NCBI GenBank assembly: GCA_027443745.1
Contig: DAIAZB010000791.1
Location: 1 to 6,230, forward strand
Source: Thiomonas sp.
Lineage (GTDB): Bacteria > Pseudomonadota > Gammaproteobacteria > Burkholderiales > Burkholderiaceae
Direction: 5' to 3'
Length of the DNA: 6,230 nt
Below, one piece after another: positions 1 through 6,230 of the stretch. Position numbers and translations under genes: made by a program. A model generated the notes under the pieces. The model made no database searches, was not told the origin of the DNA, and saw only the letters and a program-made list of their open reading frames with translations. Numbering within the stretch: position 1 is the first letter of the stretch; each line of letters starts with the position of its first letter.

Positions 1-469
1 CAGCCTCTGGATTCGTGCAGAGGTCTACGGCGTGGAGGCATCGCGCGTGCGGGTTGGTATGACGGGTCGCTTTAAGCCCGCTGACGCACAGTCGCCGGCG
101 ACGGTCGAAGTCGCGGCGATCTCTCCGGCGCTGGCCGCCGACGGCGGCATGCGCATCGGCCTGGTTCCGGCAACCACGAGGGCGCCGCCATGGTGGGTCA
201 GCGGGCAGTGGGGATCCCTGGTGCTCGAAGGCCCCACACAGCACATGGTCCTGGTTCCGACACAGTCATTGATCCTTGACCGGGGGCATTGGTGGGTGTT
301 GGTGCATACCCCCGCGGGCGACGAGCCGCGGCAGGTCGTGCCGGGACGGGCACAGGGCTGGTGGACGGCGATCACTTCCGGATTGTCCGCGGGGCAGGAC
401 GTAGTCGTCACGGACGCTTTTCTCGAGTACCACCGCGGCATCGCCAGCCACTACACCCCGCCGGATTGA
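1..469 (+). CDS. RND efflux periplasmic adaptor subunit (HlyD/CusB type), C-terminal part
   Basis: This is the last 155 codons of a membrane-fusion (adaptor) protein. The frame is open to the left edge and ends at TGA 467-469, so the start and the N-terminal lipoyl/hairpin domains lie outside the window. Adaptors of this family sit in the periplasm and join the inner-membrane RND permease to the outer-membrane channel. The visible part begins in the beta-barrel domain (LWIRAEVYG, then VRVGM). It continues into the membrane-proximal domain: a VLVPTQSLI strand near residues 82-90, a hairpin with WWVLVHT, then SGLSAGQDVVVTDAFL near residues 127-142. That last stretch matches the family's 'sGL.pGd.VV..gaf' ending. 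The permease gene starts 6 bp downstream, which fixes the role by context. The fragment is unusually rich in tryptophan (8 in 155 residues). The family is well supported; whether the pump exports metals or organic compounds is not. Confidence 0.88.
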   Translation, partial: SLWIRAEVYGVEASRVRVGMTGRFKPADAQSPATVEVAAISPALAADGGMRIGLVPATTRAPPWWVSGQWGSLVLEGPTQHMVLVPTQSLILDRGHWWVLVHTPAGDEPRQVVPGRAQGWWTAITSGLSAGQDVVVTDAFLEYHRGIASHYTPPD

Positions 470-475
470 AGACGC

Positions 476-3400
476 ATGGCATCCGACGTTTCCATACCGC
501 GCCTGTTGCGGCGCAGGGTGCTGTGGCTGCTGGTGCTGGGCGTGGTTCTGGCCTGGGCGATCGAAGCCTTCGTGCATACGCCGGTCGAGGTGCTGCCCAG
601 CTTCGATTTCCCGCAGATCAGCGTCACCGCGCACCTACCCGGCACTACCGCCACCGAACTCGAGCATTTGGTGGTGCAGCCACTGGAGGGCCAGATCCTG
701 ACCCTGACCGACCTGCGCAGCGTGCGCTCGGTCATGGGCAACGGCACGGTCGAGATCGACGTGCGCTTCCGCCAGGGCAGCGATGCCCAGGCCGACCTGC
801 TGGCCGTGAACAGCGCCATCGACCGTGCCCGCGCACGCCTGCCGTCGCAGGCGCACCCGGTGGCCCAGATCATGGGCAATGCCATCAACGAGGTGGCTGA
901 CTACACGGCGCGCATTCCCACCGGCATCGCGCCCGCGCGGGTGCAGCGCCTGGTGCAATCCGGGATCGCCCCGACCTTGCGTGCCATCCCGGGCGTGCAG
1001 TTCGTGCACGTGTACGGCGCTGGCGACGAGGCGCTGTGGATCCAGCCCGATCTCGGCGCGATGCGCCGTTACGACGTGGGGGTCGAGGCGATCGTGCAGG
1101 CCGTCAAGGCACAGGTGCTGCTGGCGCCTGCCGGCTATCTGAGCCTGGGCCACAACGACGTGCTGATCGAGGCGCGCAAGCTGCCCGTCCATGTCCGACA
1201 GATGGAGGCGATTGTCGTGGCCACGCCACGCGGCCCGATCCCGCTGCGCGCGCTGGCGCATATCGAGCGCGCAGCGATGCCCACGCATAACGCGGTAAGC
1301 CTGGACGGCCGACCCAGCGTGGCCCTCACCGTGATCAAGCAGCCGGGGGCTTCCACGCGGGTGGTCACGCGGGCCGTGCAGGCGGCGCTGGAGCAGAGCC
1401 TGCACGAACTGCCGCCGGGCGTCCGCTGGGTGCGTACCTACGATCAGGGCCATCTGGTGGGCATCGTCGGGGCCGACCTGGGGCGCAACCTGCTGATCGG
1501 CGCGCTGCTGGCGGTGGCCATGCTGTTCTGGGTCCTGGGAGCCGGGCGGGGCGTGTTCGTGCTGGCCCTGAGCATTCCACTGTCCCTGGCCATCGCCATC
1601 GCCGCACTACACGCCTTCGGGCAGAGCCTGAACCTGATGACCTTCGGAGCCTTGACGGTGGCGGTAGGCCTGCTGGCCGACGACGCGATCATCGTGCTTG
1701 AGAGCATCCACCACCGCTGGGAGGCGGGTGACGCGCACTGGCAGGGCGTCTGGTCGGGGCTGCGCGGCATCGTCGTGCCGGACATCACCGGCACGCTGAC
1801 CAACGTGGCCATCTACGTGCCCCTGCTGTTCGTCGGGGGCATCGTGGGGCTGTTTTTCATCCCCTTTTCGCTGGCGATGATCCTGGCGCTTCTGTCGTCG
1901 CTGCTGGTGTCGCTCACCCTCATTCCGCTGGGGCTGGGCTTCCTCGGCGCTCGCGCTGGCGGTGGAGCCGGCAGCGGCCGGCGCCTGATGCAGTGGCTGC
2001 AGCGCGCCAACGAGCATCTGTTCGACTGGGTGGCCCGCGCTCCACGCACGAGCCTGGCGCTGACTTTCGCCGTGCTGCTGCTCAGCCTGCTGGGTCTGGT
2101 GCTTGTGCCGATCAATTTTCTGCCCCTGCCCAACGAAGGCGCGCTGCTGGAATCCTTCACGCTGCCGCCGGGTGCCTCGCTACTCGACACCCGCGTGGCG
2201 GTGCGCCACATCTCGCAGCGCCTGCTGCGCGACCCCGCAGTGGCGCATGTCTACGCGCGCATCGGCTCGTCCGCCTCGACGACCTACACCGAGCCGGCCT
2301 ATGCCGGCGAGATCCAGGTCGCGCTCAAGCCTGGGGTGAGCGTCAACGCGCTCGACGCCATCGGGCAGCGCATCCAGCGCGAGTCCAGCATGCCGGGGGT
2401 GCAATTGGCGGTCGACACGCCGACCATCGAACGCCTGGGCGAGAGCCTGTCCGGCCTGCCGCAGCCCTTCGTGATCCATGTGTTCGGTTCCCAGGTGCCC
2501 GAACTGCGGGCCATCGCCGAGCAGATCACGGCGCGCCTGCGCCACGTCCCGGCGCTGGCCGACGTGTTCGACAATGACGGCTACCCGGTCACGCAGCTGA
2601 GCATCGACCCCCGTGCAGCAGCCCTGGCCATGCATGGGCTGACTCCGAACTCCCTGTACCGTCAGCTCGACCCTCTGATTGGTGGCGAGGTCATCAGCCG
2701 GGTGCCGGATGGCAACGTGCCCCTTCCCCTCTACCTGCGCCTGGCCGACGCGCCGCAGCGCACGGTTCGCGAGCTCGAGGCGCTGCCGATCCGCGACGGG
2801 GAAGGTGCATGGACCCCGCTGGGCCAACTGGCGCGCCTGCGGCTCGTGCCGACGCCCAACCAGATTCGCCATATCGCGGGAGCCCGTGCGCTGGACATCC
2901 TGGCCACGCCCACGGGGCCGCTTGGCAGTACCGAGGCCCAGGCGCGCGAGGCATTGCGCGGCCTGAAGCTGCCGGCCGGCTACCGCATCGCCTTCGGCGG
3001 TCTCGCCGCGCAGCTGGAGCAAGCCGGACTGGGCCTGCTTGTCGCCACCCTGGCGGCCTTCGCCATCATGGTGGGCATCCTGCTGCTGCAATTCGACGGG
3101 CTGCTGATCCCCGGCATCCTCCTGCTGGAGATTCCACTTGCGCTGACTGGAGGCACCATAGCGCTGGTGCTCAGCGGCGTGGGCCTGAACGCCACCGGCA
3201 TGGTCGGCTTTCTCACGCTCGTAGGCATCGGACTGCGCCACTCCATCGTGCTACTTGACCGGGCGCGTGCGAACGAGAACGCCGGCATGCCACTGGAGGA
3301 AGCGGTACGCGAAGCCATCCAGGTGCGCTTCCGTCCGATCGTGCTGACCGCGGCGACGGCGATGCTGGGCATGTTGCCCACCGCGCTGGGCCTGGGCGAA

Positions 3401-3550
3401 GGCGCGGCGCCCGAGCAGGGATTGGCGGTGGTGATCCTGGGCGGACTGCTGTGGAGCGCGCTGCGCTCGACCAACCTGATCCCGGCGCTGTACCTGCACT
3501 GGCGGCGCAAGCAGTCGGCGCGCCAGACGTCGGGTGGGGGCTCGGCATGA
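476..3550 (+). CDS. RND efflux transporter permease subunit (CusA/CzcA/AcrB superfamily)
   Basis: A complete 1024-aa inner-membrane proton/substrate antiporter, within the usual 1000-1070 aa range. It shows the duplicated RND layout. TM1 is near residues 15-31, followed by a large periplasmic loop that includes LPGTTATELEHLVVQPLEG. TM2-TM6 span about 338-490, and the hydrophobic stretch of TM7 is near 525-546. A second periplasmic loop is followed by TM8-TM12 at about 850-1008. TM4 carries the paired acidic residues D402/D403 (VGLLADDAIIVLES) used for proton relay. TM11 has the RFRPIVLT motif (R951, T958). TM10 reads GIGLRHSIVLLD, with R921-H922 where AcrB has Lys-Asn. The classic CzcA-type DFG..VDG TM4 motif is absent, so the substrate class is uncertain. 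ATG 476 follows the adaptor stop by 6 bp, with only a weak GAAG (468-471) as ribosome site, suggesting translational coupling. The stop overlaps the next start. Confidence 0.95.
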   Translation: MASDVSIPRLLRRRVLWLLVLGVVLAWAIEAFVHTPVEVLPSFDFPQISVTAHLPGTTATELEHLVVQPLEGQILTLTDLRSVRSVMGNGTVEIDVRFRQGSDAQADLLAVNSAIDRARARLPSQAHPVAQIMGNAINEVADYTARIPTGIAPARVQRLVQSGIAPTLRAIPGVQFVHVYGAGDEALWIQPDLGAMRRYDVGVEAIVQAVKAQVLLAPAGYLSLGHNDVLIEARKLPVHVRQMEAIVVATPRGPIPLRALAHIERAAMPTHNAVSLDGRPSVALTVIKQPGASTRVVTRAVQAALEQSLHELPPGVRWVRTYDQGHLVGIVGADLGRNLLIGALLAVAMLFWVLGAGRGVFVLALSIPLSLAIAIAALHAFGQSLNLMTFGALTVAVGLLADDAIIVLESIHHRWEAGDAHWQGVWSGLRGIVVPDITGTLTNVAIYVPLLFVGGIVGLFFIPFSLAMILALLSSLLVSLTLIPLGLGFLGARAGGGAGSGRRLMQWLQRANEHLFDWVARAPRTSLALTFAVLLLSLLGLVLVPINFLPLPNEGALLESFTLPPGASLLDTRVAVRHISQRLLRDPAVAHVYARIGSSASTTYTEPAYAGEIQVALKPGVSVNALDAIGQRIQRESSMPGVQLAVDTPTIERLGESLSGLPQPFVIHVFGSQVPELRAIAEQITARLRHVPALADVFDNDGYPVTQLSIDPRAAALAMHGLTPNSLYRQLDPLIGGEVISRVPDGNVPLPLYLRLADAPQRTVRELEALPIRDGEGAWTPLGQLARLRLVPTPNQIRHIAGARALDILATPTGPLGSTEAQAREALRGLKLPAGYRIAFGGLAAQLEQAGLGLLVATLAAFAIMVGILLLQFDGLLIPGILLLEIPLALTGGTIALVLSGVGLNATGMVGFLTLVGIGLRHSIVLLDRARANENAGMPLEEAVREAIQVRFRPIVLTAATAMLGMLPTALGLGEGAAPEQGLAVVILGGLLWSALRSTNLIPALYLHWRRKQSARQTSGGGSA
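3532..3540 (+). promoter_or_regulatory. G-rich ribosome binding site of the outer-membrane factor gene
   Basis: The stretch GGGTGGGGG lies 6 nt upstream of ATG 3547, inside the last codons of the permease gene. It is the best Shine-Dalgarno-like sequence near this start. With the ATGA overlap and the signal peptide, it supports 3547 over earlier in-frame starts such as GTG 3451. It is G-rich rather than a canonical AGGAGG. Confidence 0.4.
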
Positions 3551-4923
3551 GCCCGCGACTTGCGCCGCGGCCGCTGCGTGCCATCGTCCCGCTGGCGCTG
3601 TGCGCCGGGCTGGCCGCTTGTGCCAGCTACGCGCCCAGACCCCTTCCCGAAGCCGTCAGCTGGCCGCAACCAGCGCGGCTGCGCGTGGATTCCCGGACCC
3701 TTGCGCTGCCGGCACTGGCCTCGCAGCACATCGACCTCGATGCCCCCCTGACCCTGCAGGGCGTCGCGGCTCTAGCGGTCCTCAACGATCCACGCCTGCG
3801 AGCCCAGCGAGCCCGCGCAGGCATCACTCGGGCGCAAGCCTTTGCCGCCGGTTTGCTGCCGGACCCGACGTTCAGCGCATCGCGCGAGGTTCCGCAAGGC
3901 GGGGGCAGCGGGGCTAGCAGCACAGCTTACAAGCTGGGACTGCAGTTTGATCTCGGCAGCCTCATCACGCATGGCGCCGCGGTGTCCGCGGCGCGTGCGC
4001 ACCTGCGGCAGGTTGATCTGCAGGTGCTGTGGCAGGAGTGGCAGACAGCTGCCGCGGCAGAGCACGACTACATCGAACTGGTGGCGCTGCGCGAACGCGA
4101 CGCCTTGCTAGGCGAACAGCTCGGCGACGCGCTGCGGAGACTGCATCGCGATCGGGCAGCGCAGGCAGCCGGCATCGAACCACGCACGACCGCGGACGCC
4201 GACCTCGTGGACGTCCAGTCGCTGCGCGGCCTGCTCGACTCCGACGCGCGCAAGCATGCGGCTACGCTGGCCGCGCTGAACGCCTTGCTGGGCCTGCGCC
4301 CCACCACGCCGCTGCGTCTTTCGGGCCTGCCGCATTACGACCCGATCGCCGTCGCGGACGCCAGGCGCAACCTGCCCCGGCTCACCAGCATCCGCCCCGA
4401 TCTGCTGGCCTTGCGCGCGGGCTATGCCAGCCAGGAGAAGCGCCTGCGCGAGGCCGTGCTGTCGCAATTTCCTTCCGTGGGCATCGGCATTTCCCGCGCC
4501 CGCGACACCTCGAACGTCAACACGCTGGGCTTCGGCGTCACCTTCAGCCTGCCGCTGCTCAACGGTAGCCGCGGCGCCATCGCGGTACAACGGGCCACAC
4601 GCGCGGCGCTCTACGACGAGTACCTGCTTCGATGGAGGCAAGCTCGCGCGCAGGTCGAGCAGTTGCAGGTGGACATTTCCCTGCTGCGCGCTCAGCACCT
4701 GTCCTTGCAAGCGGCTCTTGCGCCGTTGCAGGCCGCCGCACTCGCCGCGGACGCCTCGCTGCGCCGAGGTGACATGACCTTGCCGCAGGCGCAGTCGCAG
4801 CGCCGCGCTTGGCTCGACGAGCGACTGGCGCTGCTGGCCAACGAGCAGCAGACCGCCCAACAAACGGTGGCGCTGCAACTGCTGAGCGGAAGCGGGGTGT
4901 TCCGACCCGCGGTACCGCGGTGA
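3547..4923 (+). CDS. TolC-family outer-membrane efflux lipoprotein
   Basis: A 458-aa outer-membrane factor that forms the exit duct of the tripartite pump. The N-terminus is a lipoprotein signal: basic residues (R4, R8, R11), a hydrophobic stretch, and lipobox L22-A23-A24-C25, followed by Ala-Ser, which does not resemble an inner-membrane retention signal. The body has two repeats of long alpha-helices and beta-strands typical of the TolC/OEP family. One repeat opens with LTLQGVAALAVLNDPRL near residues 68-84 and contains AAGLLPDPTFSASRE. The second contains the beta-strand segment FGVTFSLPLLNGSRG near 329-343. Length fits the family (about 420-490 aa). ATG 3547 overlaps the permease stop by 4 bp (ATGA). 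It was preferred to in-frame upstream starts because it puts the signal peptide at the N-terminus and follows a G-rich stretch. It is clearly co-transcribed with the two genes before it. Substrate cannot be read from this subunit. Confidence 0.93.
   Translation: MSPRLAPRPLRAIVPLALCAGLAACASYAPRPLPEAVSWPQPARLRVDSRTLALPALASQHIDLDAPLTLQGVAALAVLNDPRLRAQRARAGITRAQAFAAGLLPDPTFSASREVPQGGGSGASSTAYKLGLQFDLGSLITHGAAVSAARAHLRQVDLQVLWQEWQTAAAAEHDYIELVALRERDALLGEQLGDALRRLHRDRAAQAAGIEPRTTADADLVDVQSLRGLLDSDARKHAATLAALNALLGLRPTTPLRLSGLPHYDPIAVADARRNLPRLTSIRPDLLALRAGYASQEKRLREAVLSQFPSVGIGISRARDTSNVNTLGFGVTFSLPLLNGSRGAIAVQRATRAALYDEYLLRWRQARAQVEQLQVDISLLRAQHLSLQAALAPLQAAALAADASLRRGDMTLPQAQSQRRAWLDERLALLANEQQTAQQTVALQLLSGSGVFRPAVPR
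4907..4920. repeat. 14-bp perfect palindrome at the 3' end of the efflux operon
   Basis: CCGCGGTACCGCGG is a perfect palindrome that covers the last codons of the outer-membrane factor gene and ends just before its stop codon. Next to it, TGATC (4921-4925) and GATCA (4935-4939) form a second, short inverted pair. In GC-rich DNA such palindromes can arise from codon use alone, and there is no T-run after it, so no function is assigned. Confidence 0.4.
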
Positions 4924-5300
4924 TCACAGAGCCCGATCAGGGGTGACGGGAGCGTGCCTGCCATGACGCTGGGGATCCGAGAGCTTGACCCTGCTAGTCT
5001 TGGTTGCCGACCAAGACGACAGTGCCACCCCTCTGCGCTGCATACCACGGGTCTCGGCATGCTCACCACCGTTGGAATGTGTTTCCGACTGCCGACCCTG
5101 CGCACCACTACCCTTGGTGACTTGTCGGGTGATGTCCTCTCCCTGAAACCGCATCCGTGCTATTGGCCCGACAGCCCGATCGCCTGTCCGATCATCGACC
5201 CGCCGTCACGGAATTGAGTCATGCGGGCGCCTATGCGGCGCAGCACGACAGCTGTTCGATGTCCTTGGAGAACGTTTGCGCCGCGAGGAGCAGCGAAGTC
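4924..5300. other. Intergenic region without a convincing gene
   Basis: About 377 bp lie between the efflux operon and the next supported reading frame. Short open frames exist on both strands (for example 4954-5217 + and 4924-5154 -). Their predicted proteins show no recognisable domain, no good ribosome site and no coding-like composition. The base composition is lower in GC than the operon: positions 5041-5100 have 36 G/C of 60, while 4321-4380 inside the outer-membrane factor gene have 45 of 60. It contains one clear stem-loop (4997-5017). I found no convincing -35/-10 pair for the downstream genes. The last part, from about 5259, may be the decayed upstream coding sequence of the DUF3141-like fragment. 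Confidence 0.6.
4997..5017. other. Stem-loop, possible transcription end or operator
   Basis: GTCTTGGT (4997-5004) and ACCAAGAC (5010-5017) are perfect 8-bp inverted arms around the 5-nt loop TGCCG. The position, 73 bp after the efflux operon's last stop codon, would suit a transcription terminator. However, neither strand has a T-run after the stem, so it is not a standard intrinsic terminator. It could instead be a regulator binding site, an mRNA-end stabilising hairpin, or chance. Confidence 0.35.
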
Positions 5301-5630
5301 ATGCAACGCCTGCATCCGATGCGCACGAGTCGCTACGGGCTGTCCGCGCGATTCCTGCCATGGATTGCCTGGCTCGAGCCGTGGGCGCGGGAACTGCGCC
5401 AGCAGCGCCGGGCACTCCCGCCCGAGCATCCCTGGCTGAGCGCCGAGCGCGCGGCAATGAGGCAGGTCAGCGAGGCGATCCGGACGTGGCGCGTGGCCCG
5501 GGACACGCTTCAGGAGCGCAGCTTCGCGGCGTTTTTCGGCCCGACCGTAACGGCGGGGGCTACCGAGGCCAGGGCCACGGCTCCTGCGAGGCGGGCCCGC
5601 CGTCATGGCAACAACGGTCAAGCGGCATAG
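5301..5630 (+). CDS. Short protein like the C-terminus of DUF3141 family proteins; probable truncated remnant
   Basis: This 109-aa frame resembles, from memory of the family, the last ~80 residues of the large DUF3141 proteins (PHA-synthase-like, alpha/beta-hydrolase related, normally several hundred residues long). Points of likeness are LHPMR at residues 4-8, then a 'P..aWL.P.a..lR..RR.l' stretch at 20-38. Next come PEHPWLSAER (41-50) and the helix SEAIRTWRVARDTLQERSFAAFFG (57-80), which matches the family's 'a...wRd.RD...E..F...YG' ending. The remaining ~29 residues are low-complexity and basic. The hydrolase core is absent. ATG 5301 was chosen because GAGGAG (5285-5290) lies 10 nt before it. 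The likeness may extend a little upstream (SSEVMQRL), where ATG 5259 is an alternative start. The next gene overlaps its end by 26 bp. A free-standing function is doubtful; a 5'-truncated pseudogene is the likeliest reading. Confidence 0.55.
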   Translation: MQRLHPMRTSRYGLSARFLPWIAWLEPWARELRQQRRALPPEHPWLSAERAAMRQVSEAIRTWRVARDTLQERSFAAFFGPTVTAGATEARATAPARRARRHGNNGQAA

Positions 5631-6230
5631 CTTGCCCCTGGATACCGTGAAAGCCCGGCGCTCGTGGATCGGCTTCAACACGGTGCCTGCCGGGGAGAGA
5701 AGGGCGGCGCGCGCGCTGGGGCGCACGACGGCCCCGTGGATGGCCGGCATCGCGTTGCCGGCCATGGCCTCGTTCTACCTGGAAGACCTTCAGCGCAGCG
5801 CCGCCCTCGCGCTCTGGGGGCCGCGCATCGATGGCTTCATCCTCGCCGCCTTCGCGCTGGAGATGGCGTGCATGCTGGCCCAGTGCCGCAAGCACACGCG
5901 CTACCTGCGGGCCAACTGGCTCAAGCTCGTCATCGTCGCATCGTCGGGCCCAGTGCAGTGGGGCGCGAGGCTTCATGCCTTGCCGGTCGCGCATCTGCTG
6001 CACCTGATCTACATCGCCCTGGTGTTTGCCTGGCTGCTCGGGCATGTGCGCGCCGCATTCTCGCGAAGCGTGATCCCCTTTGCCACGTCGCTGGGTGTGG
6101 GTGCCGTGCTGCTGGCGGCGGTGGGCTTTTACCGCATCGAACCCACCGTGCACAGCTATGGACAAGGCGTATGGCTAGCCTTCACGACGGCGGCCACCGT
6201 CGGCTATGGCGACATCGTACCGACCAGTGC
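5605..6230 (+). CDS. Potassium channel family protein (voltage-gated-like layout), N-terminal part
   Basis: The first 208 codons of an inner-membrane potassium channel, open at the right edge. A basic N-terminal tail of about 43 residues comes first. Hydrophobic segments follow near 44-58 (S1), 75-92 (S2, with acidic E86), 105-116 (S3), 127-146 (S4 position) and 156-175 (S5). A pore helix with W190 precedes the selectivity filter TVGYGD (198-203), followed by IVPTS. That filter is diagnostic of K+ channels. The S2-S3 linker (CRKHTRYLRANW) also resembles Kv-type channels. The S4 position lacks the usual arginine ladder, so voltage gating is doubtful. ATG 5605 lies inside the preceding frame (26-bp overlap) and has only a weak GAGG 13 nt upstream; GTG 5647 or ATG 5740 are alternative starts. 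S6 and any cytoplasmic domain lie beyond the window. Confidence 0.9.
   Translation, partial: MATTVKRHSLPLDTVKARRSWIGFNTVPAGERRAARALGRTTAPWMAGIALPAMASFYLEDLQRSAALALWGPRIDGFILAAFALEMACMLAQCRKHTRYLRANWLKLVIVASSGPVQWGARLHALPVAHLLHLIYIALVFAWLLGHVRAAFSRSVIPFATSLGVGAVLLAAVGFYRIEPTVHSYGQGVWLAFTTAATVGYGDIVPTS

Noticed and set aside
2180..3241. 353-aa open frame on the - strand inside the RND permease gene
   Set aside because: Fully antisense to a strongly supported gene; Gln/His/Arg-rich composition is typical of a shadow frame.
3451..3546. N-terminal extension of the outer-membrane factor from an upstream GTG
   Set aside because: It would bury the lipoprotein signal peptide and overlap the permease by 100 bp; ATG 3547 fits both the signal and the 4-bp overlap.
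4985..5015. Possible MerR-type promoter starting with TTGACC
   Set aside because: At the 17-20 bp spacing there is no TATAAT-like -10 element, and the dyad expected between the two boxes is absent.
4924..5154. Open frame of 76 aa on the - strand
   Set aside because: No domain or ribosome site; the sequence reads as polar low-information peptide.
4954..5217. Open frame of 87 aa on the + strand in the intergenic region
   Set aside because: No recognisable domain, no good ribosome site, and a protein composition that does not look coding.
5160..5765. 201-aa open frame on the - strand, opposite the DUF3141-like fragment and channel start
   Set aside because: Arg/Pro/Gly/Ala-rich shadow typical of high-GC antisense frames; the + strand frames carry recognisable family motifs.
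5560..6165. 201-aa open frame on the - strand, opposite the potassium channel
   Set aside because: Antisense of a gene with a diagnostic TVGYGD filter and membrane segments; its own product is His/Gln/Arg-rich with no motif.

Overview
The window is GC-rich, gene-dense DNA with strong G/C preference at third codon positions. It looks like a chromosome or genomic island of a high-GC Proteobacterium. A beta- or gammaproteobacterium is an inference from the gene families, not shown by a marker gene. All genes supported here are on the + strand.

Region 1 (1-4923) is a tightly packed tripartite RND efflux operon. It holds the C-terminal end of a periplasmic adaptor (HlyD/CusB type, cut by the left edge), then a complete inner-membrane RND permease of 1024 aa, then a complete TolC-family outer-membrane factor of 458 aa with a lipoprotein signal peptide. 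The adaptor and permease are 6 bp apart, and the permease and outer-membrane factor overlap by 4 bp (ATGA). Together they would form one envelope-spanning, proton-driven export pump. Gene order and the adaptor resemble CusBA/CzcBA systems. The permease, however, has the paired-aspartate TM4 motif usual in drug-type RND pumps rather than the classic CzcA motif, so the substrate (metal or organic compound) cannot be assigned.

Region 2 (4924-5300) has no convincing gene and is visibly less GC-rich than the operon. It contains one perfect 8-bp stem-loop (4997-5017). No clear promoter was found.

Region 3 (5301-6230) holds a short 109-aa reading frame that resembles only the extreme C-terminus of the large DUF3141 (PHA-synthase-like) proteins, probably a truncated remnant. 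A potassium-channel gene overlaps its end by 26 bp and runs off the right edge. The channel has a voltage-gated-like layout and a TVGYGD selectivity filter, but its S4-like helix has almost no arginines.

I saw no RNA gene, CRISPR array, insertion sequence or attachment site. No previously undescribed multi-gene system is evident. The most unusual points are the channel's sensor helix, the DUF3141 remnant, and the altered proton-relay residues of the RND permease.
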